Shown here piece after piece: positions 32,648-39,560 of a stretch of DNA of 40,423 bases (positions are counted from its first letter, which is position 1; every line of letters starts with the position of its first letter). The DNA is taken from positions 1-40,423 of the forward strand of contig JAIVFU010000065.1 of NCBI GenBank assembly GCA_020829485.1, written 5' to 3'. This stretch comes from Nostoc sp. CHAB 5834. Its GTDB lineage: Bacteria > Cyanobacteriota > Cyanobacteriia > Cyanobacteriales > Nostocaceae. The notes below the pieces were generated by a model. That model did not search any database and was not told the DNA's origin. It saw nothing but the letters and a program-made list of their open reading frames with translations. The position numbers were made by a program, and so were the translations under genes.

Positions 32648-32860
32648 ATGACCAACATCCACAACCTCGACATAACCGATACCGAATATGCCAAGCTGAC
32701 AGCCCAAGGCTACGACCCGAACCTAGAACACCAGTTGATAGAGCTTGGTGAGAGCTTAGACCAAGCCAGGAAGCTAGCGCGAGTAGTGGGACTGACACAA
32801 GACAAGCCACCACAAACAGATCAGGAGTGGGAAAAATTTATGACAGTTTGGGAGGATTAG
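32648..32860 (+). CDS. hypothetical protein
   Basis: 70 residues from the ATG at 32648; an upstream ATG at 32609 adds a short repeat-like N terminus. MTNIHNLDITDTEYAKLTAQ is followed by LEHQLIELGESLDQARKLAR and an acidic end. Soluble and helical. There is no Shine-Dalgarno, and G/T-rich 'ggggagtagggg' repeats precede it near 32537-32570. Weakly supported. Confidence 0.45.
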   Translation: MTNIHNLDITDTEYAKLTAQGYDPNLEHQLIELGESLDQARKLARVVGLTQDKPPQTDQEWEKFMTVWED

Positions 32861-32898
32861 TTTTAGGGAAGCGATCGCCCATTCCAATAAATTCTTAG

Positions 32899-32938
32899 AA
32901 AAAAAATGAAGCCCAGTTACTTTTATACAACTGGGCTT
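32899..32938 (-). terminator. strong intrinsic terminator
   Basis: AAGCCCAGTT (32929-32938 read on the minus strand) pairs with AACTGGGCTT (32909-32918), then CA and a run of eight or nine T. It ends the gene at 32960-33604. Confidence 0.9.
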
Positions 32939-32959
32939 GAATTTAGATTACATATTTAT

Positions 32960-33604
32960 TTAAATTTTCTTTTCTATCTCTTTTGCTTTTGTAGAACCTG
33001 ATTTATAAAAACGAATATTTGCAGTAAACCATTGTTTCGTTTTTTGGTTGAAATATAAATAATCCATAGTTCCCTTCATCTCATCTGGTTTACGATTATT
33101 ATCATTTTTAATGATATCAAGAGTCATATAACCCTGATTTTGTACATCATCATGTGTTTGAAATGAAAGAAATACCTTTTTATTCAATGGTGATATTGTT
33201 GCTGATAGACTATTCCACATAACATCTTTTTGTTGAAATGGAGTAACTTTATTAGATATATTTTCACAGTTCTCTAATTTTTTTCTTTCTCCAGCAAAAT
33301 TTATACTTACACTATAAGTCTGATTTATGTGTACAGTTCCTAATCTTTTTCTACAACCATCCTCAAAAAAAACAGTATCTTTTGTATTTACTTCAGCTTC
33401 ATATACCCAATCGCCATCAATGTTTATTTCCTCTAATAATTGCTGATCTCCAACCAGTCTTAAACTTGTACGCTCAGGTTGATTACTAAAATCAAACCCT
33501 GTAAATTTACCTGAAAACAGAAGGCCAAGACTAATTCCTCCTATACCTGCTACTAAAGCAACTTTCCACGGAGTATCAATTAATTGGTTTAAATTTGTTA
33601 ACAT
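32960..33604 (-). CDS. membrane-anchored hypothetical protein
   Basis: 214 residues. Residues 12-32 (TPWKVALVAGIGGISLGLLF) form one N-terminal anchor, with the bulk outside or in the periplasm. The rest is beta-rich and polar (INIDGDWVYEAEVNTKDTVF, GYMTLDIIKNDN, two Cys in DGCRKRLG and ENCENIS). Lipocalin-like beta strands are possible but not shown. It is transcribed alone and ends in a strong terminator. AT-rich. Confidence 0.65.
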   Translation of the reverse strand: MLTNLNQLIDTPWKVALVAGIGGISLGLLFSGKFTGFDFSNQPERTSLRLVGDQQLLEEINIDGDWVYEAEVNTKDTVFFEDGCRKRLGTVHINQTYSVSINFAGERKKLENCENISNKVTPFQQKDVMWNSLSATISPLNKKVFLSFQTHDDVQNQGYMTLDIIKNDNNRKPDEMKGTMDYLYFNQKTKQWFTANIRFYKSGSTKAKEIEKKI

Positions 33605-33718
33605 ACTACATTTATTTTATATTCTGTAATAAAGGTCACTTTATAGAATTTTCAGTATTTTACAATAAAAAAATTATATTTATATCAATACATTAGCAAA
33701 AATAAGAGAATGAAAAGT

Positions 33719-33847
33719 TTAAGGGGCGACAATCGTCTCTAAACCCAGCCAGATAAAGGTTCGGGAATTACTACAGTCAGTAAAGTTGGGAAAAGCAGCT
33801 TGAACTTGCTCTAAAACTTGTTGGATTTCAGGTTGTGTTAATAGCAT
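33719..33847 (-). CDS. 42-residue small protein, last gene of the MTase operon
   Basis: MLLTQPEIQQVLEQVQAAFP then NFTDCSNSRTFIWLGLETIV and a final Ala-Pro. It starts 20 bp after the ASCH gene stop. AGAGG of an interspersed motif lies 8 nt before the ATG at 33847; an ATG three codons earlier is too close to it. Operon position and ribosome-binding site support it. Function unknown. Confidence 0.5.
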   Translation of the reverse strand: MLLTQPEIQQVLEQVQAAFPNFTDCSNSRTFIWLGLETIVAP

Positions 33848-33867
33848 CGTCTTCATCCTCTAAGAAT

Positions 33868-35727
33868 TTATTTCTTAGCCTTCGCCCTTTTAATAAAACC
33901 GATGATTTCTTCTAAACTAGCCCCTTCTCTCTGCATTGACTGAATCATAGAAACTGCCCCCACTGGCACAGAGCCAATACTCCGCCCCTTCCACTCACCA
34001 TCTACCTTCTCTTCCCAGTTAAAACCCCAGCGCCAATGAGTAGGATTATCGGGGTGTCTGTGTCCGATAACACGGGGATAACTTGCTATAGTTCCGTTTT
34101 TCAACTTCTTATTTTCAATATATTTGTACAAACATCCCTTGCGCTGTCTGCCTTTGGGTTTCTGGACAGCTTCCGGCTGCGGCTGACTTTCCTCTAAGAA
34201 ATTTTCGAGTGTCCATCCACACACCCCACATCCATCATTGAGTGTGAGCAGTGGTGATTCGCAACTGGGGCAACTTACATGATTTGATTGCTGTGTACGC
34301 TCGATAGAAGGTATTAGTAACTCAATATTCCAAAGTCCTTGCTTACCTTTAGCTGGTATTGGTTCATTGAGAATCTGAATATTTTCAAGCTTCCAGGCGT
34401 AACGCCCTGGTTTCCAATTCCCACATCTTAATTCTGTTTCTGACTGCTGATTAATAAATTCTTCAGTCATCAAAATGCAGTCGGTGAGGTCAGCGATCGC
34501 TACCACCGCACCAAATATCAACTCTTCCACTCGTGGTAACAAGTCTTTTAACAAACTACACCAGTAATCAGTATCCTTTTGTTTTTTAGCTGCATGAATG
34601 GCGATTTTACCCCTGTAGTTTGTAGTCCAACTTCTAGTCTCAAACCACTTGTATCTACCAACTAAATAAGCCCAAGGCTGATGCAGAGTGATAGCTTTAA
34701 GTTGTAGCGACTGGCTGTCTGCACAAGGAGTTGAGGTAGGCGACGCGGCGAAGTCCAATTGCTGCAACTCTCCAGTCAAGGGCATTTCCAAGGGCGGCGC
34801 GGCGACTTCGGATAACTCCATTTCCGCTAGGAACTCCAATGCTGATCTGTTTTCCCGTGGGTTTGTCCAACCAAGAGGCAGATTGTAGGCACTTTCTAGA
34901 AATTCCGGGTTTACTACCTGCCCTGTGGCGATCGCTCCTAAATCCTTCAATCCACCCTCTTGCTTGGTCTGCCCAGGTGGCCGCCCTTTCCCACTCAAGC
35001 TCAATGCTCCGGGAGACGGCAACCAGCAATACTCGCTCTCTAATAAAGGGAGCATCACAGTGGCCGCTTCCGAGAGTAATCCATTCCGCATCATACCCGC
35101 CGTCGGAAAGCTGCTGAAGAACATACCGGAAGTAACCGCGCTCATCTCCTGGGCGATAGGGGCAAGTGAGCAAACCTGTAACGTTTTCAATAATGGCAAA
35201 TCGGGGTTTGTAATTTGCAATAATTTTGAGGATTGCGGGGAAACAATCTCGCTTGTCATCGGCTCCTCTGCGTTGTCCTTCTGTAGAGAATGGGGGGCAA
35301 GGGGGGGAAGCAGAGACGAGATCAATTGCTCCTGATCGCAGTCCGAATGCTCCAGTGTAGGCGAGTTTTTGCACATCGCCGTAGTTACGCAATTCTGGGA
35401 ATCGTTTTGTAAGGATGCTGCTACAGTAAGGGTCAATCTCTGCGGTTCCAATGAGGTTAAATCCAAACTTTGTGGCGGCAACGGGGAATCCTGCACCAAC
35501 TCCTGAGCAGAGGTCAAGCTGTGTGAGTTGCATTCTGTCGCCTCCTTTTCCTCTAAGAATTCTTGATAACCGTAAGCCTGTATTTGCTTTAAGGTATATT
35601 TGCCAGATAGCCCGTTTTCCCAAGTAATACCAATTTTCTTGTCTGCACTCGTCACCAATCCGCGTTGATTAGCTGGGGTAATAATGCGATCGCCTACAGC
35701 CCATTTCTTAGAGGAAACTTTACTCAT
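33868..35727 (-). CDS. 619-codon frame: SH3-like N terminus, overlap region, ASCH domain and zinc ribbon
   Basis: Residues 8-60 (WAVGDRIITPANQRGLVTSA, ITWENGLSGKYTLKQI) look like a small beta barrel. Residues 65-344 share their DNA with the methyltransferase gene in another frame, but still read as plausible protein: FPTAGMMRNG, WLPSPGALSLSGKGRPPGQT and VNPEFLESAYNLPLGWTNP resemble C-terminal parts of phage-type methylases. The ASCH (PUA-like, RNA-binding) domain begins right at the methylase stop: LKAITLHQPWAYLVGRYKWF, TNYRGKIAIHAAKK. A zinc ribbon (CPSCESP, CGVCGW) and a C-terminal DNA/protein-binding part (YPRVIGHRHPDNPTHWRWGF) follow. Start overlaps the upstream gene by 8 nt. It may be one protein or several genes joined by chance. 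Confidence 0.65.
   Translation of the reverse strand: MSKVSSKKWAVGDRIITPANQRGLVTSADKKIGITWENGLSGKYTLKQIQAYGYQEFLEEKEATECNSHSLTSAQELVQDSPLPPQSLDLTSLEPQRLTLTVAASLQNDSQNCVTTAMCKNSPTLEHSDCDQEQLISSLLPPLAPHSLQKDNAEEPMTSEIVSPQSSKLLQITNPDLPLLKTLQVCSLAPIAQEMSAVTSGMFFSSFPTAGMMRNGLLSEAATVMLPLLESEYCWLPSPGALSLSGKGRPPGQTKQEGGLKDLGAIATGQVVNPEFLESAYNLPLGWTNPRENRSALEFLAEMELSEVAAPPLEMPLTGELQQLDFAASPTSTPCADSQSLQLKAITLHQPWAYLVGRYKWFETRSWTTNYRGKIAIHAAKKQKDTDYWCSLLKDLLPRVEELIFGAVVAIADLTDCILMTEEFINQQSETELRCGNWKPGRYAWKLENIQILNEPIPAKGKQGLWNIELLIPSIERTQQSNHVSCPSCESPLLTLNDGCGVCGWTLENFLEESQPQPEAVQKPKGRQRKGCLYKYIENKKLKNGTIASYPRVIGHRHPDNPTHWRWGFNWEEKVDGEWKGRSIGSVPVGAVSMIQSMQREGASLEEIIGFIKRAKAKK
34697..35533 (-). CDS. DNA (cytosine-5) methyltransferase, overprinted
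   Basis: 278 residues from the ATG at 35533, with AAGGAGG 7 nt upstream; the frame is open to 35623 without a ribosome-binding site. C5-MTase motifs: I LDLCSGVGAGF (6-15, S-adenosylmethionine binding), IV SPPCPPFS with catalytic C79, VI ENV (116-118), VIII RERVLLVA (165-172), X ALGNALDWRVAAIGLRR (247-263). The target-recognition part is short. It methylates C5 of cytosine in duplex DNA, probably to protect the plasmid. No restriction enzyme is next to it, so it may be an orphan. The entire gene lies inside the 619-codon frame on the same strand. The interspersed motif is just before its Shine-Dalgarno. Confidence 0.92.
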   Translation of the reverse strand: MQLTQLDLCSGVGAGFPVAATKFGFNLIGTAEIDPYCSSILTKRFPELRNYGDVQKLAYTGAFGLRSGAIDLVSASPPCPPFSTEGQRRGADDKRDCFPAILKIIANYKPRFAIIENVTGLLTCPYRPGDERGYFRYVLQQLSDGGYDAEWITLGSGHCDAPFIRERVLLVAVSRSIELEWERAATWADQARGWIEGFRSDRHRAGSKPGISRKCLQSASWLDKPTGKQISIGVPSGNGVIRSRRAALGNALDWRVAAIGLRRVAYLNSLCRQPVATT

Positions 35728-36277
35728 CTTTTTTACCTACTAAGTAAGATTCATTCATCGCCAACCAAAGTTCGGGGCTGATAGCCTCAATTTCAGCCTT
35801 GCGCTGTGCCACTTCGCGGTCGTCATTAGAGGTGCGATTTGTAACTGCAAGGCTGTGAGACTGAGCGATCGCACCAGTTGCAATATCAAGTTGATTTTTA
35901 TATTTTTCAAACTGAGAAAGGGTGGTACGTTTCCAGCCATCACGAGCGATCGCATCTAGTTTCTTGCAGATGTACAGGTCAAATCGCAAATCTAACACCC
36001 CGTATTCTTTGAGATGGTAGTTGTCAAATTTATTACAGCCTTGACAAACGGGGATGCGATCGCGGTGCGGGTTGTAGTCAGGAATTACCAGGTTTACAAG
36101 ATGTCTTTGAATTTGACCCGTGTCCTGGCAACAGAAGCAATGCCAAGATGGTTGCCAAATTTCTTTGTCGTCGCACTCGGATTTTTCATTGATTAGCGAT
36201 CGCTCAAAGGTTGGGAGCGCAAAGTCCGTTGCGGGGGTTCCAAGAGTTGTAGGAACTTTGCAAGAGAGGTCATTCAT
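35720..36277 (-). CDS. zinc-binding hypothetical protein of the plasmid operon
   Basis: 185 residues. WHCFCCQDTGQIQRHLV and PVCQGCNKFDNYHLKEYG supply two CxxC pairs with zinc-finger spacing. A helical C-terminal half follows (FEKYKNQLDIATGAIAQSHS). The start overlaps the rep-like gene stop by 4 nt and the stop overlaps the next gene by 8 nt, so the three genes are co-translated. Its place after the wHTH gene suggests replication or control of copy number. Confidence 0.7.
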   Translation of the reverse strand: MNDLSCKVPTTLGTPATDFALPTFERSLINEKSECDDKEIWQPSWHCFCCQDTGQIQRHLVNLVIPDYNPHRDRIPVCQGCNKFDNYHLKEYGVLDLRFDLYICKKLDAIARDGWKRTTLSQFEKYKNQLDIATGAIAQSHSLAVTNRTSNDDREVAQRKAEIEAISPELWLAMNESYLVGKKDE

Positions 36278-37122
36278 AATTCACCCTCCTTAAGCCAACT
36301 AAACTGCTTGGTTTCCTTGCACCACTTGATGAAATCTATCTTTTCGTTATCAGACGCGAATTCTAGAGGGTTGCCCGTTTCCTCGATGATGGCCAGCCAA
36401 TTTCTGGTGCGCGGGTCAGTTTCCCATTTTGCATTTTGCACCGGGGAACTTTGACCCTTGGACTTATACCACTGGGCTGCTAACTCTTCCCAGTTCGTCT
36501 CTATCCAGCGCTGGGGAAGAGTAGGGGGATTTGGTAGCTGTGCAGCCTTCTTTTCCCCAAATTTTAAAAATTCCTCTCTCTCCCCTTCTGAGAGAGTCTT
36601 TTTAAAGTCTGAATAAGTCTTATTAATCTTAGAGCTTTGGGACTCCTCTTCTACAAGGGTTTCAGCCTCTGGTTGTCGCCCTGCGTTTACAACTGTCGCC
36701 CTACGTTTACAACTGTCGCCGTCAGTTGACAGTTGTCGCCCTACGTTTACAACTGTCGCCGTCAGTTGACAGTTGTCGCCGTCAGTTGACAGTTGTGGAC
36801 GGTTTTCTAAACTGTCACATAGGCAGCCGCGCGATCGCAGCTTTAAACTGTATTCAACGTCTTCTTTCTCGATGTATTCTTTTTCTGAGAGTGCATCAAT
36901 AGCTTTGTAAACTGCTTGCCTTGATATCTGTAGCTCATCAGCTATTCTTGAGGCTCTAATCTTCATTCCATTACTGTAAGGATCAGCACTCCTTAAGTAA
37001 TAAAGAACGCTTAATTGAGTATGGGTTAGCTCCTTGCAAGCCTTTACCCATTCAGTATTTTGTAGGGGATAAAATTTCCCGCTTACTTTTGTGTTGGAAT
37101 CTCTTTCAGGTTTCGGTATCAT
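36274..37122 (-). CDS. winged-helix DNA-binding protein, candidate plasmid replication initiator
   Basis: 282 residues. Residues 31-95 are a winged helix: LTHTQLSVLYYLRSADPYSN, RASRIADELQISRQAVYKAI and DALSEKEYIEKE. Residues 110-150 contain a 20-residue repeat (QLSTDGD-C-----ATVVN-GRQ) encoded by six 20-bp DNA repeats that look like iterons. The C-terminal part (LPQRWIETNWEELAAQWYKS and TRNWLAIIEETGNPLEFASD) is helical. Plasmid initiators of several families join a winged helix to an iteron array and sometimes carry the origin within the gene. First gene of the minus-strand operon and divergent from an HTH gene. Replication role is inferred. Confidence 0.7.
   Translation of the reverse strand: MIPKPERDSNTKVSGKFYPLQNTEWVKACKELTHTQLSVLYYLRSADPYSNGMKIRASRIADELQISRQAVYKAIDALSEKEYIEKEDVEYSLKLRSRGCLCDSLENRPQLSTDGDNCQLTATVVNVGRQLSTDGDSCKRRATVVNAGRQPEAETLVEEESQSSKINKTYSDFKKTLSEGEREEFLKFGEKKAAQLPNPPTLPQRWIETNWEELAAQWYKSKGQSSPVQNAKWETDPRTRNWLAIIEETGNPLEFASDNEKIDFIKWCKETKQFSWLKEGEL
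36675..36794 (-). repeat. six exact 20-bp tandem repeats (iteron-like), possible origin
   Basis: Units start at 36675, 36695, 36715, 36735, 36755 and 36775, each beginning GTCGCC on the plus strand. Two versions exist: A = GTCGCCCTACGTTTACAACT and B = GTCGCCGTCAGTTGACAGTT, in the order A A B A B B (the first A has one G). Because 20 is not a multiple of three, the coding frame rotates and the protein repeat is 20 residues (60 bp). Confidence 0.85.
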
Positions 37123-37212
37123 ACAAGTAGGTAAATAAGCAAGTTAATGAGTCCCCAGTCACCGCAAATGATTGGGGAACTTGATTTTTAGTATTGAGGC
37201 AGCAAAAAACTG

Positions 37213-37226
37213 AGGGTAATTACCCT
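37213..37226. promoter_or_regulatory. 14-bp palindrome between divergent genes
   Basis: AGGGTAATTACCCT is a perfect palindrome in the 169 bp between the rep-like gene and the HTH gene. Further on, near 37245-37285, TATATTACAAATATA and TTTGTATATTTGCAA add short symmetric AT-rich elements. Likely operator region for one of the two DNA-binding proteins. Confidence 0.6.
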
Positions 37227-37291
37227 TGTAGACAAAAGATTAATTTGCTATATTACAAATATAATGCAAGCTTTGTATATTTGCAACTAAA

Positions 37292-37654
37292 ATGAAAAAT
37301 CACCAGCAAGTACTAATAGATGCCGTAAATAAGGCTATTGAAGAGGGCATGACTGCCAGACAGATTGCCTCTGATGCTGGCATTGATAACAGTGTACTTA
37401 GCCGCTTTATGAACGGGAAGCAAGATATTAAAGCGGGTGACTACTTCTCAATTCTTAATGTCTTACCTGAAAGTTGCCGAGTTCCCGCGTTCGGAAGACT
37501 GGGTATTTTTGAAATGAGCCTAGCACAATTAATTCAGACTGCATCCCCAAAAGAGAAAGCAGAGATGCTGCACGCGATCGCCGCATGGGTATTACAACCA
37601 GGGGCTATATCTGGGAAAAATACGGATACTAGTGACCTGCAAGTAGCAGTATGA
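37292..37654 (+). CDS. helix-turn-helix protein, divergent from the rep-like gene
   Basis: 120 residues. NKAIEEGMTARQIASDAGID then NSVLSRFMNGKQDIKAGDYF is a lambda-repressor-like HTH with recognition helix NSVLSRFMNG. The C-terminal half is helical (KEKAEMLHAIAAWVL). A palindrome-rich AT-rich control region separates it from the rep-like gene, so it probably controls copy number. No Shine-Dalgarno before the ATG. The gene after it is 40 bp away. Confidence 0.75.
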   Translation: MKNHQQVLIDAVNKAIEEGMTARQIASDAGIDNSVLSRFMNGKQDIKAGDYFSILNVLPESCRVPAFGRLGIFEMSLAQLIQTASPKEKAEMLHAIAAWVLQPGAISGKNTDTSDLQVAV

Positions 37655-37694
37655 TTGCATGATAAATTTTTTTATATACACTTAGGCGCTTATT

Positions 37695-37934
37695 GTGGTA
37701 AATAAGGATGAGGATGATTTTTTAAAAGAATTAATGGAAAATAGCGATCGCTTGGATGCTGAGGGAAAAGCCAAGTTAATTAAGCATCTGCTGGGCGAAC
37801 CTGGCTTACAGGTGGTAATAGGGAGTAATCAAGTTCATGCCACTACTGTGTATCAGGTGAGTTTGTCTAGCCCTGACCAGATATCAACGATATTGGATGC
37901 GATCGCTAAAAAAATTTCCTTCCAAGATTCTTAG
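37695..37934 (+). CDS. hypothetical protein
   Basis: 79 residues from a GTG at 37695. KLIKHLLGEPGLQVVIGSNQ followed by VHATTVYQVSLSSPDQISTI fits a small alpha/beta protein. The TAG stop is part of an interspersed motif (37928-37937). Same strand as the HTH gene and only 40 bp from it, so perhaps its partner. No family recognised. Confidence 0.55.
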   Translation: MVNKDEDDFLKELMENSDRLDAEGKAKLIKHLLGEPGLQVVIGSNQVHATTVYQVSLSSPDQISTILDAIAKKISFQDS

Positions 37935-38087
37935 AGGATAGATGTGTTGGCGCAACCCACACTTCTCTACGAGACGCTGCGCGTAGCTTGCTTCCACGAA
38001 GTGGTACGGCAAAGCTCAGTGACCGCCGTAGGTATCGCTTTTGTTGAGGAGCGTAGGCGTAGCCCCACGAAGTGATCGCTAATATTC

Positions 38088-38189
38088 TTAGAGGATAGCT
38101 AATAACTCCTTAGCCAAATACGAAGCCGAATTTATCCCCTGTAACGTCTTGCGCTTACCCTTCAATACAAGCTCAATCCGTTGCTGTTT
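38088..38189 (-). pseudogene. remnant of a longer gene, C-terminal 33 codons
   Basis: On the minus strand KQQRIELVLKGKRKTLQGIN and SASYLAKELLAIL end at a TAA supplied by an interspersed motif. A stop codon lies directly upstream of the first Lys and no start is present. The rest of 37935-38522 holds Nostoc-type repeats and a CTGGGG-ACA-CCCCAG hairpin (38421-38435), but no gene. Confidence 0.4.
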
Positions 38190-38522
38190 TTAAAGTAATA
38201 GATCATGATTGCTTACGCAAAAAGAAGAAATATTGTTGCTACGCAGTTTGTTTCTTGACTCCCTCCTGCGTCGGTCGATGTCCCCCCCCGCCCCAAGGGG
38301 AGCGCTCATTGCCGCAGGGCTACCCCGGCTGTTTTAGGATGGCTACGCGTATCAAGGGCTTGTCTTCGACACGCTACGCGAACGCAAGTGGCGGAATAAT
38401 GAAGCTTTCGCAGTTTATATCTGGGGACACCCCAGACCCCGATCCGCCACCCTTGACACGCTACGCAAGAAAGAAATAGCCGGGGGGTTTCTCGGTTTGT
38501 CGTAACGCAAAAGAGGTTGGCC

Positions 38523-38921
38523 ATGTCTGCTCTCGTTCGTCGGTCGTTCGTCGGTTGTCCCGCTCCCTTGGCGGTTGAGGTTGTCGAGTTGGCCCGCTTG
38601 TTCCCTGGCCTTGGGCTTGCGGTGGTGCGGCCTTCTGCTCGGTCGTTCTCCAGTTGGGTGTGTGTTTGTTCGTTCGCGCAAAATGCGCCACGGGGATACT
38701 CCCCGGTGGTCACTTTTGCGTCTGAGTTGGTGGCGGTGCGTTTTGCTAGTGCGGCGGCTGGCCAGTTTTTCGGCCCTGGTTCCTTCTGTGTAGTTCGTTT
38801 TACGGGGCGGCGTTGGCGGGTGTCAGTTCCGTGTTTGTCTCCGGCTGTGGTTGTGCGGGTGTGTTTGAGGCGGCCTCGGTTGGCGCGTCGGTTTGGTGGT
38901 CGGTTGGTTCTCGCTGGTTAG
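38523..38921 (+). CDS. GC-rich, T/G-skewed hypothetical protein
   Basis: 132 residues from the ATG at 38523 with AGAGG 6 nt upstream, and an intrinsic terminator 8 bp past the stop. The protein is rich in Val, Arg, Ser and Phe: MSALVRRSFVGCPAPLAVEV, FSSWVCVCSFAQNAPRGYSP, GSFCVVRFTGRRWRVSVPC. The top strand is very high in G and T and about 60% GC, against about 42% around it. An internal hairpin (CGCAAAA...TTTTGCG, 38677-38720) encloses CCACGGGGA/TCCCCGGTGG. The proper ends favour a gene; a structured RNA is the alternative. Confidence 0.55.
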   Translation: MSALVRRSFVGCPAPLAVEVVELARLFPGLGLAVVRPSARSFSSWVCVCSFAQNAPRGYSPVVTFASELVAVRFASAAAGQFFGPGSFCVVRFTGRRWRVSVPCLSPAVVVRVCLRRPRLARRFGGRLVLAG

Positions 38922-38928
38922 TTTATTT

Positions 38929-38953
38929 GGGGGGCAACGTCCCCCTCTTTTTT
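38929..38953 (+). terminator. intrinsic terminator
   Basis: GGGGGG-CAACGT-CCCCC then TCTTTTTT: a five-pair GC stem and a U tract, directly after the 38523-38921 gene. Confidence 0.85.
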
Positions 38954-38966
38954 GGGCATTTAATCA

Positions 38967-39275
38967 TTAACTCTCCATTGGATCTTCGCGCCCAATGCCG
39001 AGCGATCGCAGTTTGTCGTGTAGTGACTCAACATCAACACCGCAGTAATAAAATCGCTTTTGCTTTAAGTCGCCGATGCAATACCCTGCTTTGCCGTCAC
39101 TCGCCCGAAATAGCTCGATTGCCAGATCCTCACGCGAAATATCATATTTGCGGGTTGCAAATTCAAGGTCAGGCGGTTCACCTTCTGGATTGTAGAATGA
39201 ATCCCCTACGATGTGCTGCCAGTGCCCTTGTTTGTGATGAAAAATCCTTAAATAACCGGGAATACAAATGTTCAT
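38967..39275 (-). CDS. second gene of the duplicated module, copy 2
   Basis: 102 residues. IELFRASDGKAGYCIGDLKQ, KRFYYCGVDVESLHDKLRSL and GIGREDP match the gene at 31513-31833 in order and spacing; the N-terminal HWQHIVGDSFYNPEG corresponds in position. It follows the acidic gene 39346-39546 after an intrinsic terminator, so it is transcribed only by readthrough or at a lower level. Role unknown. Confidence 0.72.
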   Translation of the reverse strand: MNICIPGYLRIFHHKQGHWQHIVGDSFYNPEGEPPDLEFATRKYDISREDLAIELFRASDGKAGYCIGDLKQKRFYYCGVDVESLHDKLRSLGIGREDPMES

Positions 39276-39289
39276 TGTGTTAATTTAGG

Positions 39290-39320
39290 AAAAAAGAGAT
39301 TAGCAGCCCCTAGTGGGGCT
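39290..39320 (-). terminator. terminator between the two genes of module copy 2
   Basis: AGCCCC-ACTA-GGGGCT on the minus strand, then GCTAATCTC and TTTTTT. An outer GCAGCC/GGCTGC pairing competes with it. In copy 1 a weaker GCCCC/GGGGC stem (31869-31891) is in the same place. Confidence 0.7.
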
Positions 39321-39345
39321 AGAGGCTGCGCTAGTTAGGTACTAG

Positions 39346-39546
39346 TTACGGGTTTTCAGACTCCGAGTCAGAATCCGATTTTTTGGATTCTTTCTCGATC
39401 TCTTTGATAACGTCTTTTGCATAAAGCACGTCCTCTCGTTCACCCGTTTCTGGGTTTACACGGTAGAAAACGTCATCCACAACACGCTCGAATTCAACCT
39501 TGGGCTTATATTCGCCGTGTCCGTTACCGTATGCAGATTGATTCAT
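39346..39546 (-). CDS. first gene of the duplicated module, copy 2: acidic small protein
   Basis: 66 residues from the ATG at 39546 with AGGAGG 8 nt upstream; the frame is open to 39588 without a ribosome-binding site. MNQSAYGNGHGEYKPKVEFE heads it as in copy 1, then a middle segment VLYAKDVIKEIEKE and an acidic serine tail (SDSDSESENP). The conserved head, acidic tail and gene order define the module. Operator-like repeats lie upstream. Confidence 0.75.
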   Translation of the reverse strand: MNQSAYGNGHGEYKPKVEFERVVDDVFYRVNPETGEREDVLYAKDVIKEIEKESKKSDSDSESENP

Positions 39547-39560
39547 TCGCTTCACCTCCT

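Larger units (their letters stand above)
1466..38094. repeat. interspersed motif TTCTTAGAGGAA, 18 exact 10-base cores
   Basis: The core TTCTTAGAGG or its complement CCTCTAAGAA begins at 1466, 2448, 2664, 6727, 7507, 9925, 18979, 20018, 20594, 27373, 30404, 31453, 33857, 34191, 35550, 35705, 37928 and 38085. Near matches lie at 1585, 7326 and 32892. Most copies are between genes or at gene edges. Copies give the stop codon of the genes ending at 2451 and 37934 and of the remnant ending at 38088, and Shine-Dalgarno sequence for the genes starting at 2654 and 33847. Copies at 6727, 34191 and 35550 are read in frame as Phe-Leu-Glu-Glu; the one at 35705 as Ser-Ser-Lys-Lys. This entry covers dispersed sites, not one continuous element. 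Confidence 0.85.

Noticed and set aside
36675..36794. CRISPR array
   Set aside because: The repeats are directly adjacent with no spacers, lie within a coding frame and have no cas genes nearby; iterons fit better.
38306..38713. Minus frames of 76-135 codons opposite the T/G-rich gene
   Set aside because: The plus frame has a Shine-Dalgarno and a terminator in the right places; the minus frames owe their length to lack of stops in GC-rich DNA.
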